Positions 42,392 through 51,451 of a DNA stretch of 64,000 nucleotides are shown in pieces; position 1 is the first letter of the stretch; every line of letters starts with the position of its first letter. The notes under the pieces are model-generated. The model was not told the DNA's origin and searched no databases. It saw only the letters and a program-made list of their open reading frames with translations. A program made the translations under genes and the position numbers. The stretch is from an uncultured Phocaeicola sp. (GTDB taxonomy: Bacteria; Bacteroidota; Bacteroidia; Bacteroidales; Bacteroidaceae), in NCBI GenBank assembly GCA_948579315.1, contig CAPAOL010000010.1:17271-81270 (forward strand). The letters are read 5' to 3'.

Positions 42392-44134
42392 TTAGAAATC
42401 GGCCTCTTTCTGTATGCAGAGAATGTCTCCGTATATGGGATGGCGGAACTCTATATATTCGGCATGGAGGTATAGTCTGTCTGCTTTCTTTCCGTAGAGT
42501 TCGTCTCCAAGTATGGGGCATCCCAAGCCTTCCGGATGAGCTGCGTGTACTCGTAACTGATGTGTGCGTCCGGTCAATGGATAGAAGATAATCCGGGTGT
42601 ATTTTCTTGACTCATTGATACTCCTTTCTGATTCATTAATCCTGTTTGATTCGTTGAAAGTGTTTTCAGATTCACTGGTAATTCTTTCAGACTCACTGAT
42701 GATCTGATATTCTGTAATCGCTTCTTTCCCGTGTTCGCTACTAACCATTTGCCGAGGGCGGTCGAGAGGGTTCAGACAAAGAGGGAGTTCGATTCTTCCT
42801 GTATTTCCTGTTCTTTCTGGTAGTACTATTCCATCCAGCACAGCCACATAGCGTTTCTTGATACTTCTGTTTGCAAATTGTGCCTGTAAATCCTGATGTA
42901 CCTCTTTTGTTTTGGCAACGAGCAATAATCCTGAAGTAGCCATATCGAGCCGATGTACAATCATGGGACCGGTAGCTTCGGGATATTTTTTCTTCAAACG
43001 ATGATAGACTGAATCTCTGTCCTCTGCTTTTCCCGGAACGGACAACATTCCTGCCGGTTTATTGACTACCAGTAACCATTCATCCTCAAACACGATTTCT
43101 AGTTCTTCCTCTTCATGAACAGGATTCAGCAGTGGATTTTCGTCTACCTCCAATCCTTGCAACATGTGTTGCAGAATCGGCTCGCACTTCCCTTTGCAGG
43201 AAGGATAATAATATCCGTGATGCCGGATTTCGTTTTTAGGAGAGTCGCCCCACCAGAATTCAGCCATAGCCAATGGCTTTAATTGATGAAGATATGCATA
43301 TTGCAATAACTTAGGCAGGGCACATTCACCCGCACCGGCAGGAGGAACTTTCTGAACCGTTTGCTCGAAAATAGTATATAAGTCTTTCACTTCTCCTTGG
43401 GCGTTTAGCATCCGGAACTGCTCGAATAATTTTCTTTGTAAAGCTGCCGAACGTTCTTTTCGTTCGGTTTTCAGTCGTTCTATTTCAATATCGAAGTGCC
43501 TGACTTCCGTTTCGAGCTCTTCCAATCGTTTCTTCCATTCCTTTTCCAGTCGTTTGTATTCCGCCTTTTGGTATTGGCTTTCCCGAATCAGGGAGGCTTG
43601 TTCTTCTTCGGAAAGCTCCGGAGATGACTGGCGGCGAATCTCTCTCGCCTTCTTTGCCATTTTAAGCTCCGCTTTTGCTTGATTCAAAACAGCTTTAGCA
43701 TGTTCCGTTTCTATCTTCCATTTCTCTTTTGAACCGAGATAAGAACTACTGTTTTCCAATTCACGAATACGGATATTAATGGCAGAAATCTGTTTTTCTT
43801 CGATTTTGAAGAATCCCTCTGGTTGTAATAGGTCATAAACAGGAGGAACGAAATAAGGATGCAGATTCTTTCCGTCCAAATTGCCGGAGAAAGCTGCAAG
43901 ATAACCAATCTGATTTTCTTCGTTGTTTGTTATTCCATTGTCCGTTTGCACAATCAACACTCCAAACATCTTTCCGGAAGCCAACTCCTCTTGCCATTCT
44001 TTCCGGTTTGCAATATATTCTTTCACTTCTTCCGCAGCCAACACACACAATGGATGAGGTGTATAATGGAAAGGATAAGTGAATTTCTCCGGCAACGCAA
44101 GGTGAGAAACGGGGTTCTTGAAAAAATGTATCAT
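42392..44134 (-). CDS. RluA-family pseudouridine synthase with long N-terminal extension and in-frame repeat insertion
   Basis: 580 residues. The first about 325 residues form an extension with a coiled coil (about 145-240, rich in E/K/R) before the RluA-type synthase domain. The catalytic Asp397 lies in HRLDMATSGLLLVA, and the domain ends with GRTHQLRVHAAHPEG and PILGDELYG. Between these, residues 476-509 are an in-frame SES/NES repeat (see repeat at 42609-42707). It isomerises uridine in rRNA or tRNA; target position is not inferable. Confidence 0.9.
   Translation of the reverse strand: MIHFFKNPVSHLALPEKFTYPFHYTPHPLCVLAAEEVKEYIANRKEWQEELASGKMFGVLIVQTDNGITNNEENQIGYLAAFSGNLDGKNLHPYFVPPVYDLLQPEGFFKIEEKQISAINIRIRELENSSSYLGSKEKWKIETEHAKAVLNQAKAELKMAKKAREIRRQSSPELSEEEQASLIRESQYQKAEYKRLEKEWKKRLEELETEVRHFDIEIERLKTERKERSAALQRKLFEQFRMLNAQGEVKDLYTIFEQTVQKVPPAGAGECALPKLLQYAYLHQLKPLAMAEFWWGDSPKNEIRHHGYYYPSCKGKCEPILQHMLQGLEVDENPLLNPVHEEEELEIVFEDEWLLVVNKPAGMLSVPGKAEDRDSVYHRLKKKYPEATGPMIVHRLDMATSGLLLVAKTKEVHQDLQAQFANRSIKKRYVAVLDGIVLPERTGNTGRIELPLCLNPLDRPRQMVSSEHGKEAITEYQIISESERITSESENTFNESNRINESERSINESRKYTRIIFYPLTGRTHQLRVHAAHPEGLGCPILGDELYGKKADRLYLHAEYIEFRHPIYGDILCIQKEADF
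42609..42707. repeat. In-frame 7-residue tandem repeat inside the pseudouridine synthase
   Basis: Five copies beginning GACTCATTG, GATTCATTA, GATTCGTTG, GATTCACTG and GACTCACTG at 42609, 42630, 42648, 42669 and 42690 (spacing 21, 18, 21, 21). On the coding strand they give (S/N)-E-S-(E/N) heptads, i.e. SESERIT-SESENTF-NESNRI-NESERSI-NES. Nearly all spacings are multiples of three, so the frame is kept. Confidence 0.8.
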
Positions 44135-44159
44135 CGGTTTATATATGAATGAATGTGAT

Positions 44160-44175
44160 TACCTTTGCAAAAGTA
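44160..44175. promoter_or_regulatory. Overlapping divergent -7 elements
   Basis: TACCTTTG (plus, 44160-44167) and TACTTTTG (minus, 44168-44175) abut as an inverted pair TACCTTTGCAAAAGTA. They lie between the pseudouridine synthase (minus) and the SGNH hydrolase (plus). Confidence 0.5.
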
Positions 44176-44198
44176 ACGTAAATCCGCGAATTTTATTC

Positions 44199-44206
44199 TA
44201 TATTTG
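44199..44206 (+). promoter_or_regulatory. -7 element (TATATTTG) of the SGNH hydrolase gene
   Basis: TATATTTG 45 bases before the ATG at 44252. Confidence 0.4.
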
Positions 44207-44251
44207 TTTGAGAGTTTGAGTGAGATAACGTGGACGTTTGAATGAAATTGT

Positions 44252-44779
44252 ATGGATAGGATAGAAGAAAAACCAAAATTTGCCTTTCTTGGCAACAGTC
44301 ACATGGCTTTTTGGGCACTGGATATCTATTTCCCACAATGGGAATGTCTGAACTATGGTGCTCCCGGTGAAGGGCTGGCCTATGTGGAGTCTTTTGCGGT
44401 AGACACTTCCGATTGCCAGGTCGTTGTTCAATTCGGAACTAATGATATTTATCAGTTGAACGATGAAAATATAGATGAATATGTAGAGCGTTATGTAAAA
44501 GCGGTTCTTGCGGTCCCTTCACTGAAAACATATCTTTTCTGTATTTTTCCGCGTAATGATTACGATGATTACAGTACGGCTGTGAATAAATTTATCCAGA
44601 TACTTAATCGGAAGATACACGAAAAATTGCAGGGGACAGATATTGTCTATTTGGACGTATTCAATCGTTTATTGCAGGATGGCAGGCTGAATCTGGAGTT
44701 GACTCTCGACGATTTACATTTGAATGGTAAGGGGTACAGTATTCTGACAGAAGCACTGAAACAGGCTTCCGGTTTGTAA
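44252..44779 (+). CDS. SGNH/GDSL-family hydrolase
   Basis: 175 residues. Block I FLGNSHMAFW (catalytic Ser in GNSH), block II NYGAPGEGL, block III QFGTNDIY and block V DDLHLNGKGY (Asp-His) give the complete SGNH set. An esterase or acyl-sugar hydrolase; no signal peptide, so cytoplasmic. Substrate unknown. Confidence 0.88.
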   Translation: MDRIEEKPKFAFLGNSHMAFWALDIYFPQWECLNYGAPGEGLAYVESFAVDTSDCQVVVQFGTNDIYQLNDENIDEYVERYVKAVLAVPSLKTYLFCIFPRNDYDDYSTAVNKFIQILNRKIHEKLQGTDIVYLDVFNRLLQDGRLNLELTLDDLHLNGKGYSILTEALKQASGL

Positions 44780-44846
44780 AACATGCCTAAATACTTCATT
44801 CCTTGCTTTTATTTATAAATTTGGTGGCATATCAGTTTATTTTTCC

Positions 44847-44854
44847 TATTTTTG
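44847..44854 (+). promoter_or_regulatory. -7 element (TATTTTTG) of the MaoC gene
   Basis: TATTTTTG 45 bases before the ATG; a TTTG at 44820-44823 is 23 bases upstream, slightly beyond the usual spacing. Confidence 0.5.
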
Positions 44855-44899
44855 TCCCCAATTTAATAGTAAATAACCCCCATAAAAACGATAAGACTT

Positions 44900-45364
44900 A
44901 TGGAAAAAGTAATTATCAATTCGTACGAAGAATTCGAAAAACTAGTAGGCCAACAGATAGGTGTTTCCGATTATGTGGAACTCTCGCAGGAACGTATCAA
45001 TCTTTTTGCTGATGCAACGCTGGATCATCAATGGATTCATGTAGATACGGAACGTGCTAAAGTAGACAGCCCTTATCATAGCACGATTGCTCACGGCTAC
45101 TTGACATTGTCAATGCTTCCTTATTTGTGGAATCAGATTATCCAGGTAAATAACCTGAAAATGATGATTAACTACGGTATGGACAAAATGAAATTCGGTC
45201 AGGCTGTATTGTCAGGACAAAGCATCCGTCTAGTGACTACTTTGCACTCGCTGACTAATCTGCGTGGTGTGGCAAAAGCGGAAATCAAGTTTGCTATCGA
45301 AATAAAAGACCAACCGAAAAAAGCACTGGAAGGAATTGCTGTGTTCCTTTATTATTTCAATTAA
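44900..45364 (+). CDS. MaoC-like (R)-specific enoyl-CoA hydratase
   Basis: 154 residues of the hot-dog fold. FADATLDHQWIHVDTERA (catalytic Asp-His) near residue 44 and TIAHGYLTLSMLPYLW are MaoC-dehydratase hallmarks. It hydrates enoyl-CoA to (R)-3-hydroxyacyl-CoA or acts as an acyl dehydratase. Monocistronic with its own promoter and a hairpin downstream. Confidence 0.92.
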   Translation: MEKVIINSYEEFEKLVGQQIGVSDYVELSQERINLFADATLDHQWIHVDTERAKVDSPYHSTIAHGYLTLSMLPYLWNQIIQVNNLKMMINYGMDKMKFGQAVLSGQSIRLVTTLHSLTNLRGVAKAEIKFAIEIKDQPKKALEGIAVFLYYFN

Positions 45365-45414
45365 TAATAAGCTGAAAAGACACAGATTCTATCTGCTTGT
45401 CAGATTTTGGTGAC

Positions 45415-45448
45415 GGGTATATTCCAGATATTCCATCTGAATATACCC
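45415..45448. terminator. Convergent hairpin terminator
   Basis: 10-bp perfect stem GGGTATATTC / GAATATACCC between the convergent MaoC and hypothetical genes. Confidence 0.6.
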
Positions 45449-45482
45449 TAGCTGAACGGTGAGATAAAAGCGATAGAAATAA

Positions 45483-45791
45483 TCAGTTTTTCTTTGCTTT
45501 CATGGCTTTCAGGATGTTTTTTCGTACGGAACGGATAGCGGGAACCAGTAAGTCGGGTTCCATGATTTCCAGCATGGTGCGTAATTCCTGTTGTTTCCGG
45601 CTCAACCATTCTACATCTGCTTTGGAGAAATGAGTACATACCCACAGTGCCTGATAGGAAACAATGTGGTCTTCGTCGAATATCAGTTGGTAGATTTCTT
45701 CTCTAAGACGCTTGTCGTCCTGTATGAAATGGAGTACTTCTCTGATATCTTCAATGTGTACACGTTCGGATAATCTGGCACGTAGGTTCAT
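45483..45791 (-). CDS. Hypothetical HEAT-like helical protein
   Basis: 102 residues. It appears all-helical (LSERVHIEDIREVLHFIQDD, YQALWVCTHFSKADVEWL, LVPAIRSVRKNILKAMK), reminiscent of HEAT-type repeats. No signal peptide. Function unknown. It follows the triple-fusion gene by 18 bases in the same direction, so both are probably one transcript. Confidence 0.7.
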   Translation of the reverse strand: MNLRARLSERVHIEDIREVLHFIQDDKRLREEIYQLIFDEDHIVSYQALWVCTHFSKADVEWLSRKQQELRTMLEIMEPDLLVPAIRSVRKNILKAMKAKKN

Positions 45792-45809
45792 ATATCTTTT
45801 CTTTTATCA

Positions 45810-47246
45810 TTATGCTTCCGGCAGTTGTAAATGAAGAATGGGGAAAGGTTTGCCCATGCTGTCCGTTTCATCTCTGCCGATGATTTGGAATCCTAAATGG
45901 AGATAGAATTGGAGTGCCTTTTCATTCTGTTCGTTGACATCTACTTTATCCATCTGTTTTTTGTCTCTTGCGTATTCTATTAATCGTTTGCCGTATCCTT
46001 TTCCCTGTTCGTCAGGGTGTACAAACAACATTTCGATCAATTCGTCGCTTAGTCCCATGAAAGCGGCAATATTTCCGTTGGCATTGCGGATAACAAAAAG
46101 TTCAACGACTGGTAGATAATGTTCCTGCATCAGTGGTTTGTAAAACTGGATATCTTCTTCCGTCAGAAAATCATGCGTGTGACGGACGGACGTTTCCCAT
46201 ACATGGAGGATTTCTTCATAATCTTCCGGAGTAGGTTGGGAGATGCCGGGGAGATAATAACACTGGTGGTCGTAGATATTTCCGTTGTAAGTCAGTTCTG
46301 CCTGGTGGAGGGTTCCTTCATAGATGAAACCGTTCTTTTTCAGGACTTTCTGTGAACGTTTATTATGTGGATAACAAGTGGCAGTGATGAGGCTTAGTTT
46401 CAATTTTTCAAAACCGTATTTGAGAACGCCTTGCACTGCTTCAGTCATATATCCTTTGCCCCAATAAGTCTCGTCGAGCCAATAACCCAACATTCTCACT
46501 TGTGGGTTTTCCCGTTTGGGATCGGGGATGATTCCTACGGAACCGATCAGTTGTTGCGTTTCTTTTAGTATCATTGCCCATATACCTTCCTGATTAATAA
46601 ATGTGGAATGGAGTATACGGCGGGACTCTTCCAATGTCCGGTGGGGCGGCCATCCGGCATTGTTCCCCAAATTTGGGTTTTGGCAACAGGCGAAAAATGC
46701 TTCTGCATCTTTTTCCTCAAAAGGGCGGAGAAGCAAGCGTTCTGTATCGAGCGTTATGGAATGAATACTTTCTGTTTCGGTGTTTGGTCTAGCTTCAACT
46801 TCCGGTCCAACTTCAGTTTCAGTTCCGATTGCTGTTTCTGCTTTTCCTTCTCCTGTTATTTCCCGATATACACACTCAATCCGATTTCCATCGGGATCGA
46901 GCACGACACTTTCAAAGTATCCGTCTCCCGAAGTACGCGGTTCACCGGCGATGGTATATCCTTCCGAACGCATCTGTTCGGTGAAACGTAATACTTCTTC
47001 TTGGCTGGGAAAGGTGAAAGCAAAGTGTGTCAGTCCGACCCTGTTTTCTTCAATGGGTGTGTTTTGTACGTCTGTACGACTCATGAGTTCCAAGTCGGTT
47101 CCCTCTCCGAAAGAGACAAAATATGACTCAAATCCTTTCTTGGGATTAATGTATTTCTCATTGCTTTTTCCTCCGAAGAAACGGACATAAAATTCTTTTA
47201 ATTCTTCCAGCCGGAAGGTCCAAATGGCAATATGATGCAGTTTCAT
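45810..47246 (-). CDS. Triple fusion: VOC/glyoxalase domain, RimJ-type GNAT, second GNAT
   Basis: 478 residues. Residues 1-128 are a VOC (glyoxalase-type) domain (MKLHHIAIWTFRLEELKEFY, DPDGNRIECVYRE). A Glu/Thr-rich linker (about 132-158) follows. Residues 160-325 are a RimJ/L-type GNAT (RLLLRPFEEKDAEAFF, YWGKGYMTEAV). Residues 330-478 are a second GNAT (LFVHPDEQGKGYGKRLIEYA). Three small enzymes usually encoded separately. Substrates unknown. Confidence 0.88.
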   Translation of the reverse strand: MKLHHIAIWTFRLEELKEFYVRFFGGKSNEKYINPKKGFESYFVSFGEGTDLELMSRTDVQNTPIEENRVGLTHFAFTFPSQEEVLRFTEQMRSEGYTIAGEPRTSGDGYFESVVLDPDGNRIECVYREITGEGKAETAIGTETEVGPEVEARPNTETESIHSITLDTERLLLRPFEEKDAEAFFACCQNPNLGNNAGWPPHRTLEESRRILHSTFINQEGIWAMILKETQQLIGSVGIIPDPKRENPQVRMLGYWLDETYWGKGYMTEAVQGVLKYGFEKLKLSLITATCYPHNKRSQKVLKKNGFIYEGTLHQAELTYNGNIYDHQCYYLPGISQPTPEDYEEILHVWETSVRHTHDFLTEEDIQFYKPLMQEHYLPVVELFVIRNANGNIAAFMGLSDELIEMLFVHPDEQGKGYGKRLIEYARDKKQMDKVDVNEQNEKALQFYLHLGFQIIGRDETDSMGKPFPILHLQLPEA

Positions 47247-47322
47247 ATAAATGTTTTTTTATTCCTATTACTTTTTACTTTGTTTCAATCCTGATTCGTA
47301 CCAAACGTGTTTTGTGTCGCTC

Positions 47323-48210
47323 TTAATGTTGTACTACGTATTCGTAAACGATACGGGAAATATCAGCGATAGTCTTACTGTTCGCCTGACTGTTTTCTTC
47401 AGAATCCTTCACGAAGACAGCTATGCTATAAGCACGTCCATCGGGTAAAAGAACGAAACCGATGTCGTTACAACCAATCTGCTGTCCTTTTGCATTACGG
47501 TCTCCCGTTCCAGTTTTGTGACCTACGGTTACTTTTTTATCAAGCAATGGAGCAACCAAACGGTCTTGCCCGGTTTGACATTCTACCATTGTTTGATATA
47601 TAAAGTCTTTGTACACTTTTGCAAACAAAGGTTTTTTGCGGAATATCTCCAATAATTCGGCAGCAGCTAACGGAGTGGTCCAGTTTTGATAACACAGATT
47701 CAAGTCTTCGTGCATCGCCGTTTCTGTTCCAACGATGGCACATTCCCGAACTCCTAATGAATGGATATACCTATTCGCAGCTTCCGGACCACCTTGATAG
47801 TTGAAAAGAATATCGCAAGCATTGTTATCGCTCTGCTGAAGTGTGTATCTTAACAGGTCGGCAATACTCATTTCAATTCCTCCTTGCGGATATTTATCTC
47901 GCAGCGGACTGTAAGTATCCGGCTTTAAATCTGATTTTTTGATTGGCAACCGGGTGTCCAGTGATTGTTTTTTCTTTCCCATATAATCGGCCAATGCCAA
48001 CGCCTGATGAAACTTGAATACGCTCATCAACGGGTAGTGAATGTCATTATTGACAGTTACCGTATCTTTTCCGTTAATAATAACGGCAATCCCTATTTCA
48101 GCTTTCTTATCTTTGATTGCCTGTTTCAACTGTGTTTCAAGTTTGCTTTGTTGGGCAAGCAGGAGGGGGGGTACTAAACAAAGAAGCACTATGAATGAAC
48201 GCATAATCAA
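47323..48210 (-). CDS. Class A beta-lactamase (Bacteroides CepA/CblA-like subclass)
   Basis: 295 residues with a signal peptide (about 1-19). Catalytic Ser63-Lys66 (SVFK), SDN near residue 123, a Glu in HEDLNLCYQN (the E166-type region) and KTGTGD near residue 232 are all present. Hydrolyses beta-lactams in the periplasm; Bacteroides class A enzymes are often cephalosporinases, but spectrum cannot be read here. The TTTG-19-TACCTTTG promoter at 48269-48299 is consensus and should give good expression. Confidence 0.93.
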   Translation of the reverse strand: MIMRSFIVLLCLVPPLLLAQQSKLETQLKQAIKDKKAEIGIAVIINGKDTVTVNNDIHYPLMSVFKFHQALALADYMGKKKQSLDTRLPIKKSDLKPDTYSPLRDKYPQGGIEMSIADLLRYTLQQSDNNACDILFNYQGGPEAANRYIHSLGVRECAIVGTETAMHEDLNLCYQNWTTPLAAAELLEIFRKKPLFAKVYKDFIYQTMVECQTGQDRLVAPLLDKKVTVGHKTGTGDRNAKGQQIGCNDIGFVLLPDGRAYSIAVFVKDSEENSQANSKTIADISRIVYEYVVQH

Positions 48211-48268
48211 TTTCCTCTTTTAACGGGTTACTAATTCTCTATTGAAATTACATTCTTTATTGAAGTCA

Positions 48269-48299
48269 CAAAGGTATAAATAGTAATTGCCTTTGCAAA
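48269..48299 (-). promoter_or_regulatory. Beta-lactamase promoter (TTTG-19-TACCTTTG)
   Basis: CAAA at 48296-48299 (minus TTTG), 19 bases, CAAAGGTA at 48269-48276 (minus TACCTTTG). Textbook match. Confidence 0.75.
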
Positions 48300-48338
48300 T
48301 TCTCATCCCAAAATAGTGATAGTCGGATAAGAAATTCC

Positions 48339-48346
48339 TACTTTTG
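48339..48346 (+). promoter_or_regulatory. -7 element (TACTTTTG) of the SEC-C/Wadjet operon
   Basis: TACTTTTG 29 bases before the SEC-C gene start; -33 not clear. It may drive the whole defence operon. Confidence 0.45.
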
Positions 48347-48374
48347 TAAATTAATCAATTAATGAGTAAGTGTT

Positions 48375-49604
48375 ATGATAAGATGTCAGTCGGAATTATT
48401 TCAATCATCGGTAAAATTGGTAGATGGCTTGAAAATGAACACAAAAGAGGACTTAAAGCAGATGGCGAAAATTTTGCTTTTATCTGTTCCCACAAAACTA
48501 CGTAAAGATGAATATGCGGAATTTTTAGCAGGAGCAGTTTTGACTTGCCCAGATATGTGGCTTTCTCGATTGACACAATATGAGTTGACTTTGCTTGATA
48601 AGTTGGTGAAAGCGGGAGCTGATACGTATGTAGAAACTACCAATTCATTTGTGATGAGTACGTTGGAAATTCTGTCTTTTGTTGCGGCGGATACTTATCA
48701 CTTTGAAGAAAGTAAAGTCCGCTACATGATTTGTGATGAATTGCGTGAAGCCGTAGCTCCTTATTTAAATAATTATTTGACTTCGGAAAAGCAGGCAATC
48801 CGTTTTATGGTAGAACAGTATGCTTATGGAATCATAAATTTATATGGTTATTTGTCTTATTTCGATCTGTTAAGTATGCTAATTGATTATCTGCCAGATT
48901 CGGTGACAAGAAATGAAATTACTGATAGCTTGGCTAATTCGGCATTGATACAGCGGCTAACCTTTGAGGCAGTGGATGGTTATAACTCTACTATTTGTAT
49001 ACAGTCTCCATTTTTGGAGGATTTAGATGGTTTGGAAGAAAGAATATATGCTCGTCGTGAAATAACAAATAGGAAGAAGTTTTCTAAAGAAGAAGTTTTT
49101 GCCGCAGGAATGATGCCGTTAGTCGTTATTCCTAATCCGTGTTGGGATGAATTGAAGGAGTATATGATGAAGAAACTGCGGTATACGGAAGAAAAGGCGT
49201 ATAGCAGTTTGTCATATTTGTGGTTTACCGCTCAAACGGAAGAAAATTCAATATCTATTATTACTTCAATGATTAGCCACAAACTTTCTTCCATGCAGGA
49301 GCTGCAAGAGGCTATTGAACTATTTATGGATTATGTGAATCATTGTCCCCGTTGGTTCTTGAAAGGTTATTCTTCAGAGGAGGCATTCGTTTTATTTCAA
49401 AAAGATAAATTTAGAAAGAATCCTCCCCGCATTGTTGCAGGTCCGAATATGAAGGCTGGCGGTATGGATATTACTCCTGAAATGCAGGCGATGGTAGATG
49501 ATATGTTTCGTGGCATGCCTTCCGGACACACAGTCGGAAGAAATGATCCTTGTCCCTGTGGAAGCGGGAAGAAGTATAAAAAGTGTTGTGGCAGAAATAA
49601 TTAA
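48375..49604 (+). CDS. SEC-C-motif protein upstream of the Wadjet operon
   Basis: 409 residues (or 389 from the internal ATG at 48435). Mostly helical; no signal peptide. The C terminus is a SEC-C zinc motif, NDPCPCGSGKKYKKCCG. SEC-C tails are adaptors that bring proteins to partners (for example SecA-like or ribosome-associated factors) and also occur on defence proteins. It is 69 bases upstream of jetA in the same direction, so it may be part of the system. Confidence 0.85.
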   Translation: MIRCQSELFQSSVKLVDGLKMNTKEDLKQMAKILLLSVPTKLRKDEYAEFLAGAVLTCPDMWLSRLTQYELTLLDKLVKAGADTYVETTNSFVMSTLEILSFVAADTYHFEESKVRYMICDELREAVAPYLNNYLTSEKQAIRFMVEQYAYGIINLYGYLSYFDLLSMLIDYLPDSVTRNEITDSLANSALIQRLTFEAVDGYNSTICIQSPFLEDLDGLEERIYARREITNRKKFSKEEVFAAGMMPLVVIPNPCWDELKEYMMKKLRYTEEKAYSSLSYLWFTAQTEENSISIITSMISHKLSSMQELQEAIELFMDYVNHCPRWFLKGYSSEEAFVLFQKDKFRKNPPRIVAGPNMKAGGMDITPEMQAMVDDMFRGMPSGHTVGRNDPCPCGSGKKYKKCCGRNN

Positions 49605-49673
49605 GAAAAGGACGATTGTGGAAGAATATCCTACAATGAGACGTATTATGAATTTGGAAGAACAGTGAATTAG

Positions 49674-50870
49674 ATGAGCACTTTTCGTTCTATAGAAGAA
49701 CTTGTCAAAAGTCTCGACCGGGAGAAAGAACTCCTGAAAGAAATGTTTGCCAAACGGAAATCTCTTTCGTTCCGTTACGATTATGCGCTTGAAATGACGG
49801 AATACAAGGAAGAGCGTATCCGCTATCTGATAGACTATGGAGTCATCCGGGACACTGGTGATTTTCTAGAAATGGAGGATATTTATCTGAAATTCTTTGA
49901 AGATGTGCTCGAAGTGAATGAAGAAATCAATGTTTCTTTCGTGCAGGATTACCTGACGCGACTGAATGAAAATATTGACTATTATCTGAAAGAGAATAAC
50001 GAGCAACGTAAATACAACTACCAGCGTGAAGTGAAACGCTGTCTGAAAAACATCGCTCTGACTACAGTCCGCAATGTGATGGACTTGAAAAGGAACATGG
50101 ATAATACTTATAAGAACGAACCGAATTATAAGATAAAGAAAACCAAACTTGTCCGGCTTGATGAGAAACGAAATAATATTGCCCTGCTGATCCGTAAAAG
50201 TGAGGAATTGATAGACTACGGACAGCCTGTTTTCTTCCGGGTGGCGATGGATGTACAGATGCGGAATGTAGTAAGTGACGTAAAACTTCAGTTAAATGAC
50301 TCGTACCATAACCTGATTGAAATCCAGAAACAAATCATTCATTATCTGAATCTGATAGATTATCAGAACCGTATCTTTGAGAAAGTAAAGAAGTTGAAGT
50401 ACTTGAAAGACCAGTTCTTGTTGGAAGAACATACAAGTATCCGTTCTGTTGCTGCACAAAAAAATCCCGTTTGGATGGAGCCGCAGGTCGGTTATCGCAT
50501 CAAGCTTTCCATTGATAATCTACGGACTTCCGATGAGGCTTTTCAGATATTGAAGAAACTTGTCGCGCGGCAGAGAAATTCTCCGAAAGGAATGAAACAA
50601 TTGGCAGATGCCATTCCAGAAGGATACCTGGATGGGCAGTCGCAAATGATAGATACCGTAAACTTGCAGGAGGTGCATAATTCATTTATGGCGTCCAGCA
50701 CCCATCTGTTCTCTTTTGTGATGAACTATCGCTACCGGAAAGAGGTGACACGTGGAGAGAAATTAATCTTTTTCTGCCAACTGGCATCACAGTATGCCGA
50801 CGAACTTCGCTTTACGGATACTTATGAAATCTCCGACGAAGTGGAATACCCTTTAATATATGCCAAATGA
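49674..50870 (+). CDS. jetA: Wadjet JetA (MukF/kleisin-like)
   Basis: 398 residues, all-helical with a basic coiled coil around residues 100-260. Position immediately before a MukE-like and a MukB/SMC-like gene identifies it as the kleisin-type JetA of a Wadjet (JetABCD/MksBEFG/EptABCD) anti-plasmid system. The N-terminal winged-helix segment (LRFTDTYEISDEVEYPL-like at the C-terminal end; wHTH-like at the start) is not fully resolvable by eye, so the assignment rests largely on gene order. Confidence 0.8.
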   Translation: MSTFRSIEELVKSLDREKELLKEMFAKRKSLSFRYDYALEMTEYKEERIRYLIDYGVIRDTGDFLEMEDIYLKFFEDVLEVNEEINVSFVQDYLTRLNENIDYYLKENNEQRKYNYQREVKRCLKNIALTTVRNVMDLKRNMDNTYKNEPNYKIKKTKLVRLDEKRNNIALLIRKSEELIDYGQPVFFRVAMDVQMRNVVSDVKLQLNDSYHNLIEIQKQIIHYLNLIDYQNRIFEKVKKLKYLKDQFLLEEHTSIRSVAAQKNPVWMEPQVGYRIKLSIDNLRTSDEAFQILKKLVARQRNSPKGMKQLADAIPEGYLDGQSQMIDTVNLQEVHNSFMASSTHLFSFVMNYRYRKEVTRGEKLIFFCQLASQYADELRFTDTYEISDEVEYPLIYAK

Positions 50871-50893
50871 CGTATGCTGAATGCTAAAAACAG

Positions 50894-51451
50894 ATGACCA
50901 TGAAATACACTGAAGAAATATTTAATATACTTAGCAAAGGGGGATTCATTTCTTCCAACAGTGTCTCTACCCAAGTGAAACGCTTGTATGATGCCATTGA
51001 GGAAGATTTGCCCGATTATTATGATTACTATAAAGGTATCGGTTTTTATCTGGAAGGTGGTGACGGTTATTACTACTTTACTCGCAAGGAATCGAAAGTC
51101 GATTTGGAACGTAAACTGGAAGCAATTCAGAAGTGGATTGATTACCTGAGTTTCCTGAAAACCTATCATTCGGCATTCGGCCCGGGTTTTCTGTTTCGTG
51201 CTGCTGATATTGAGATTCAGATAGGATGCGATATCGAACTGAAAGAAAAGGCAACCAAACTGTTCTCGGATAAGAAGAAATATGATGAAGTTGTCGGCAA
51301 ACTGCTGAAAGAACTGGAGAGTATAGGACTGATAGAGAAAGAAAACGAACTCGATGGGACGTATAAAGTATTGTCGGCTTTCCATTATATGGAGGACTTG
51401 GTTGATTGTATCACAATTTCAGAGGAGGTGCAAGATGAGATACCTGAATAA
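50894..51451 (+). CDS. jetB: Wadjet JetB (MukE-like)
   Basis: 185 residues, size and composition of MukE-like subunits (winged-helix, with EEIFNILSKGGFISS near the start and KLLKELESIGLIEKENE near the end). Its stop overlaps the jetC start by 17 bases, so translational coupling is tight. Start at 50894 (MTM) or 50900. Confidence 0.82.
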   Translation: MTMKYTEEIFNILSKGGFISSNSVSTQVKRLYDAIEEDLPDYYDYYKGIGFYLEGGDGYYYFTRKESKVDLERKLEAIQKWIDYLSFLKTYHSAFGPGFLFRAADIEIQIGCDIELKEKATKLFSDKKKYDEVVGKLLKELESIGLIEKENELDGTYKVLSAFHYMEDLVDCITISEEVQDEIPE

